Part shown: positions 60,357 through 64,000 of the stretch, one piece after another
How positions within the stretch are numbered: the stretch's first letter is position 1
Layout of the letters: each line of letters starts with the position of its first letter
Source of the DNA: Achromobacter spanius
Lineage (GTDB): Bacteria > Pseudomonadota > Gammaproteobacteria > Burkholderiales > Burkholderiaceae_B
Assembly (NCBI RefSeq): GCF_029637605.1
Contig: NZ_CP121261.1
Span: 3,844,001-3,908,000, forward strand
Reading direction: 5' to 3'
Length of the DNA: 64,000 nt
Translations under genes and position numbers: made by a program
Notes under the pieces: model-generated
Databases searched by the model: none
What the model was told of the DNA's origin: nothing
The model's input: only the letters and a program-made list of their open reading frames with translations

Positions 60357-61604
60357 TTACACCCCCAGCCCGTTATGTTCGATGACGCCTTCCTTCATGA
60401 TGAGGTCGATGTGATCGCCCTGGCCCAGCAGGCAGGACAGGTCGCGATACGGGTTGCCGTCCACCAGCAGCACGTCCGCCAGCGCGCCCACCTGGATGCG
60501 GCCCAACTGGCCGACCTGGTTCAGCACTTCGGCGGCGGTGGTGGTGGCGCACTGGATCACTTCCTGCGCGGACAGCACTTCGTTGCGAATGCGGAATTCA
60601 TCGCTTTGCAGGCGCTGCGACGGCCCGAGCAGATCCGAGCCATAGCCGATCTTCACGCCCGCTTTCTTGTAGATTTCCAGCGAATGCAGCCCGGCGGTGC
60701 GCACCGTGGCAATCTTCGCCACCGAATCGGGCGGCAGCCCGTAGTCGGCGCCCTCGTTGGCCAGCGCTTCGTAGGTCACCAGCGTGGGCACTACGAACGC
60801 GCCCTTCTCGGCCATGAAGCGCGCCACGCGCTCGTCCACCAGGTTGCCGTGTTCAATGGTGCGCACGCCGTTGCGAATGGCGCGCTCGATAGCGTCGGCC
60901 GTGTAGGAATGCGCCATCACATAGGTTTGGCGGCTGGCGGCTTCGTCGACGATGACGCGGATTTCTTCTTCCGAATACCCGTAGGACGCAATCGGGTCAG
61001 TCGGCGATGCCACGCCGCCCGAGGCCATCATCTTGATCTGATCCGCGCCCATCTGGAGTTCCTGGCGCACGGCCTTGCGCACGTCGTCGATGCCGTCGGC
61101 CACGCGGCCGATGTCGCCCGCGCGGAAGCAGCAGCCGCAAAAGCTCATCGGGCGCAGGTGGTCGGAACGCGGACGCGGGTCCCCATGGCCGCCCGTCTGG
61201 CTGATGGCGCGGCCGGAAATGAACAGGCGCGGCCCCTTCACCGTGCCTTCGTTGACGGCACACTTCAGGCCCCAGCCGGCGCCGCCCGCATCGCGCACGG
61301 TGGTGAAGCCCCGGCGCAGCATCGCCGCCATGATGGGCACCGCGCGCATCATCACCAGCGCATCGGGCAAGACGCCTTGCGTGCTCAGGTTCAGTTGCGT
61401 GGCCAACACGTGCACGTGCAGGTCGATCAGGCCAGGCATCAGCGTGCGGCCGGCGGCGTCGATCACCTGCGCCGACGCGCTGGTGATGGGCTTGTCCGAC
61501 ACTTCCTTGATGACGCCATCCTCGACCAGCACGTGGTGGCCTTCCTGCAGGTCAGCCAGCAAGGGGTCGAGCAGGTTCGCGTTCTTGAACAATACGGATG
61601 CCAT
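60357..61604 (-). CDS. Amidohydrolase family metal-dependent hydrolase 2
   Basis: Amidohydrolase of 415 residues related to the Xaa-Pro/aryldialkyl subgroup. H63 and H65 in LIDLHVHVLA, bridging lysine in GADQIKMMASGG, MAHSYTADAIERAIRNGVRTIEHGN supplies histidines, D in IGYGSDLLG. It differs strongly from amidohydrolase 1, so the two are unlikely to be recent duplicates. A cysteine patch F-C-G-C-C-F at about 155-160 is unusual and could bind metal. Starts 25 bases after the permease gene. Confidence 0.88.
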   Translation of the reverse strand: MASVLFKNANLLDPLLADLQEGHHVLVEDGVIKEVSDKPITSASAQVIDAAGRTLMPGLIDLHVHVLATQLNLSTQGVLPDALVMMRAVPIMAAMLRRGFTTVRDAGGAGWGLKCAVNEGTVKGPRLFISGRAISQTGGHGDPRPRSDHLRPMSFCGCCFRAGDIGRVADGIDDVRKAVRQELQMGADQIKMMASGGVASPTDPIASYGYSEEEIRVIVDEAASRQTYVMAHSYTADAIERAIRNGVRTIEHGNLVDERVARFMAEKGAFVVPTLVTYEALANEGADYGLPPDSVAKIATVRTAGLHSLEIYKKAGVKIGYGSDLLGPSQRLQSDEFRIRNEVLSAQEVIQCATTTAAEVLNQVGQLGRIQVGALADVLLVDGNPYRDLSCLLGQGDHIDLIMKEGVIEHNGLGV

Positions 61605-61629
61605 GAAATTTCCTTGTTGTGGCTCGGGC

Positions 61630-62511
61630 TCAAGACGCCATGGTCTTGATGTAGCGCCGATGGATCAGCCAGTTCGAAAGCAGTGCAATGATCAGCGTGC
61701 CGCACACCAGAATGACGGCCAGCGCGGCGCCGAACGGCCAGTTCGATGCGCGCGTGATCTGGTCATACAGCGCGGGCGCCATCATCGTCAGGCCGGAACC
61801 GCCCAGCAGCACCGGCGTGGCGTAGGCGTTCATGCACAAGATGAACACCAGCATCGTGCCCGCCGCCACGCCCGGCGCGGCAATGGGCAGCACGATGCGG
61901 CGAAACGTGGTGAAGAAGCTGGCGCCGACGTTGCGCGCGGCTTCTTCCACCGACAGGTCCATGCCTTCCAGCACGCTTTGCAGCGTCAGGATCAGGTAGG
62001 GCATGACCACCGCCGTGGTGCCGATGACGACCGCCGTGGGCGTGTACATCAGCGAGATGGGCTTGTCGATCAGGCCCAGGCCCTGCAGCGTGGCGTTCAG
62101 CACGCCCGCATTGCCCAGCGCCACCATCCAGCCCGCCGCGCGCACCACGTTGCCCACCATCAGCGGAAACACGAGCAGGATCACGAACAGGCTTTTGTAT
62201 TTGCTCTGCGTGCGCGCCAGAAAGTACGCCACCGGAAAGCCCAGCACCAGCGCAAGCAGCGTGCACAGCCCCGCCACCCACAAGGTGGTGAAGAAGATGT
62301 CGCGGTAATACGCATCACCAAAGAACTTGGCGTAGTTCTCGAAGGTGAAGGCGGTTTGCATCAGATCGACCGGGTCGAACTGGTTGAAGCTGTAGCGCGC
62401 CAGTTGCAGGATGGGCACCATGATGATCACCAGCACCACCAGCGATGCCGGAAAGGCCAGCCCCGGCCCCAGCCAGCGGCTGGGACGCCCGTCTACGGTT
62501 GCAGTTGTCAT
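61630..62511 (-). CDS. ABC transporter permease (PotB-like)
   Basis: Inner-membrane permease of 293 residues with six helices. SLVVLVIIMVPILQLARYSFNQF is helix one, MVGNVVRAAGWMVALGNAGVLNATL and the EAA loop LSVEEAARNVGASFFTTFRRIVLPIAAPGVAAG follow. Start at 62511; earlier in-frame codons lie in the ATPase gene. Part of the polyamine-type importer. Confidence 0.9.
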   Translation of the reverse strand: MTTATVDGRPSRWLGPGLAFPASLVVLVIIMVPILQLARYSFNQFDPVDLMQTAFTFENYAKFFGDAYYRDIFFTTLWVAGLCTLLALVLGFPVAYFLARTQSKYKSLFVILLVFPLMVGNVVRAAGWMVALGNAGVLNATLQGLGLIDKPISLMYTPTAVVIGTTAVVMPYLILTLQSVLEGMDLSVEEAARNVGASFFTTFRRIVLPIAAPGVAAGTMLVFILCMNAYATPVLLGGSGLTMMAPALYDQITRASNWPFGAALAVILVCGTLIIALLSNWLIHRRYIKTMAS

Positions 62512-62519
62512 GGCGGCTC

Positions 62520-63566
62520 CTATTGCGTGAAGGCCACGCAGTCTTCGGGCTCGAAGCACGCGTACACGCGCGCACCGGGCGCCGGCTGCGCGCGGCCCGC
62601 GCCGCCATTGGCCACCTGGCTGATCATGCGGTTGCCGCCTTCCAGTTGCACGCGCACTTCCAGCACCGACCCCAGGTACAGCGACGACTCCACCACACCC
62701 GGCAAGGCGTTGCCGCCCGACGGCTGCTCGGCCAGGCGCACGCGCTCGGGCCGCACACCCACATGCGTGGCCCCTGCCCCGCCCGGCGTGGTGATACGCT
62801 GGCCCGCGTCGGTATGGAACTGGTTATCGGCCTGGCCGCGGCCGGTAAACACGTTCATCTTGCCCAGGAAGTCGGCCACGAAAAGATTGGCGGGGTGTTC
62901 ATACAAGGTGTCGGGCGCGCCCACTTGCTGCACGATGCCGTCATGCATGATGGCCATGCGGTCGGCAATCGCCAGGGCTTCTTCCTGGTCGTGCGTGACG
63001 AACACGGTGGTCAGGCCCAGGCGCTGCTGCAAGGAACGGATTTCTTCACGCACTTCCAGCCGCAGCTTGGCGTCCAGGTTGGACAAGGGTTCGTCCAGCA
63101 AGAACACCTTCGGTTCGATGGCCAGCGCGCGTGCAATGGCCACGCGTTGCTGCTGGCCGCCCGACAACTGGCGCGGATAGCGGTCGCGCAATTCGGTCAT
63201 GCGCACCATGTCGAGCACGCGGCGGATCTTGGCGTCGCGCTCGGCCTTGGGCACCTTGTGCATTTCCAGCCCGAAGGCCACGTTCTCGGCCACCGTCATG
63301 TGCGGAAACAGCGCGTAGCGCTGGAACACCATGCCGGTGTCGCGCTTGTGCACAGGCAGCCGGGTCACGTCGGTGTCGCCGATCAGGATGCGGCCGGCGG
63401 TGGGCGTGATGAAGCCGGCAATCATGCGCAGCGTGGTTGTCTTGCCGCAGCCGCTGGGGCCCAGGAACGTGACCAGCTCGCCTTCCGCGATTTCCAGTGA
63501 AAAGTCAGACACCGCCACTGCCGCACCGAATTGCTTGCGGATATTCTCGATTGAGACCTTCGCCAT
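62520..63566 (-). CDS. ABC transporter ATP-binding protein (PotA-like)
   Basis: ATPase of 348 residues of the spermidine/putrescine or Fe(3+) class. Walker A LGPSGCGKTTTLRM, Q-loop VFQRYALFPHMTVAENVAFGL, signature LSGGQQQRVAIARALA, Walker B VFLLDEPLSNLDA, switch VFVTHDQEEALAIADR, then a TOBE domain (THVGVRPERVRL). 8 bases upstream of the permease gene. Confidence 0.93.
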   Translation of the reverse strand: MAKVSIENIRKQFGAAVAVSDFSLEIAEGELVTFLGPSGCGKTTTLRMIAGFITPTAGRILIGDTDVTRLPVHKRDTGMVFQRYALFPHMTVAENVAFGLEMHKVPKAERDAKIRRVLDMVRMTELRDRYPRQLSGGQQQRVAIARALAIEPKVFLLDEPLSNLDAKLRLEVREEIRSLQQRLGLTTVFVTHDQEEALAIADRMAIMHDGIVQQVGAPDTLYEHPANLFVADFLGKMNVFTGRGQADNQFHTDAGQRITTPGGAGATHVGVRPERVRLAEQPSGGNALPGVVESSLYLGSVLEVRVQLEGGNRMISQVANGGAGRAQPAPGARVYACFEPEDCVAFTQ

Positions 63567-63570
63567 TTTC

Positions 63571-64000
63571 TTACACCACCTGACTGAGTTTCACATAGCG
63601 GTCGGTCACAAGCATGATGATGCCCAACAGCAAGATTTGCACCGAAGCCACCGAAGCGATGGTCGGGTCCAGATTGAATTCCAGGTACTGCATGATGGCG
63701 ATCGGCAGCGTGGTGCGGCCCGGCCCCACCAGTGAGAGCGACAGTTCCAGGTTTTCAAAAGACACCACGAAACTGAACAGCGCGGCCGCCACGATGGACG
63801 GGCGCAGCATGGGCAGCGTCACGCGCATGAAGGCTTTGGGCGCGCTGGCGCCCAGGTTGCGCGCGGCTTCCTCGATGGAGCCGTCCAGCCCGGCCATGCC
63901 TGCCGTGACCAGTCGCACCGTCCAGGGAATCGTCAGGCAGACGTGCGCGATGATCAGGCCGCCGAAAGTGCCGACGATGTCCTGGTCCAACACTTCTTCA
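63571..64000 (-). CDS. ABC transporter permease (PotC-like), 5' end outside window
   Basis: Second permease of the polyamine-type importer; 143 residues of the C-terminal part are visible and the frame remains open to the window edge (EEVLDQDIVGTFGG...). EAA loop LDGSIEEAARNLGASAPKAFMRVTLPMLRPSIVAAAL. Stops 4 bases before the ATPase start. Confidence 0.88.
   Translation of the reverse strand, partial: EEVLDQDIVGTFGGLIIAHVCLTIPWTVRLVTAGMAGLDGSIEEAARNLGASAPKAFMRVTLPMLRPSIVAAALFSFVVSFENLELSLSLVGPGRTTLPIAIMQYLEFNLDPTIASVASVQILLLGIIMLVTDRYVKLSQVV

Overview
The window is high-GC, densely coded DNA of a beta-proteobacterium in the Alcaligenaceae; I would place it near Achromobacter or Bordetella. 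This rests on the hemA-prfA-prmC-grxD-ubiX gene order, two Bug-type tripartite tricarboxylate receptors without their membrane subunits, many LysR, IclR and GntR regulated catabolic clusters, and the paired sulfite reductase hemoprotein and DUF934 genes. No plasmid, phage or CRISPR signature is visible.

Layout. 1-881 is the end of a cyclase-family hydrolase, followed by a tandem array of 122-bp repeats and a composite palindromic repeat (881-1744). 1865-5157 holds small secreted proteins, a beta-carbonic anhydrase, a glutathione transferase-like protein and an unknown protein. 5249-7863 is a divergent DUF3100 membrane protein / LysR pair with an iterated GC-rich array between them. 8195-10478 encodes assimilatory sulfite reduction. 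10496-15523 is an IclR-linked catabolic cluster (Bug receptor, acyl-CoA ligase, citryl-CoA-lyase-like protein, SDR). 15565-19913 is housekeeping (ubiX, grxD, prmC, prfA, hemA). Two identical tRNA-Phe genes (20132-20369) precede a Fic-family gene with a striking operator array.

22080-28176 is the most unusual region: a TPP riboswitch stands before a tightly coupled six-gene operon of a LuxE-like acyl-activating enzyme, a LuxC-like acyl reductase, a THI5/NMT1-type ABC transporter (ATPase, permease, binding protein) and a short-chain dehydrogenase. The parts together look like uptake plus ATP- and NAD(P)H-dependent reduction of a carboxylic acid under thiamin control. I infer salvage of an oxidised thiamin precursor and know of no described system with this composition.

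28220-32664 holds a large MscS-type channel, a second copy of the dispersed repeat carrying a fragment of the cyclase gene tail, an Lrp regulator and a divergent RhtA-like exporter. 32751-47128 contains a Bug receptor, a LysR-controlled nine-gene operon (aldehyde dehydrogenase, GMC oxidoreductase, Liv-type ABC transporter, CoA transferase, HMG-CoA-lyase-like enzyme, hydroxypyruvate-isomerase-like protein) and a second, closely similar Liv binding protein. 47257-52979 is a GntR-linked 2-oxoacid or acetoin dehydrogenase operon with a fused E1 and two SDRs. 53203-55375 is a ZnuD-like zinc receptor with Zur-like sites; 55439-55865 is an orphan antitoxin with a toxin remnant and a 24-bp palindromic operator. 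56569-64000 is a seven-gene operon, cut by the window end, joining a polyamine-type ABC transporter, two amidohydrolases and a COG0523 metallochaperone GTPase.

All names come from reading motifs by eye; no database search was run.
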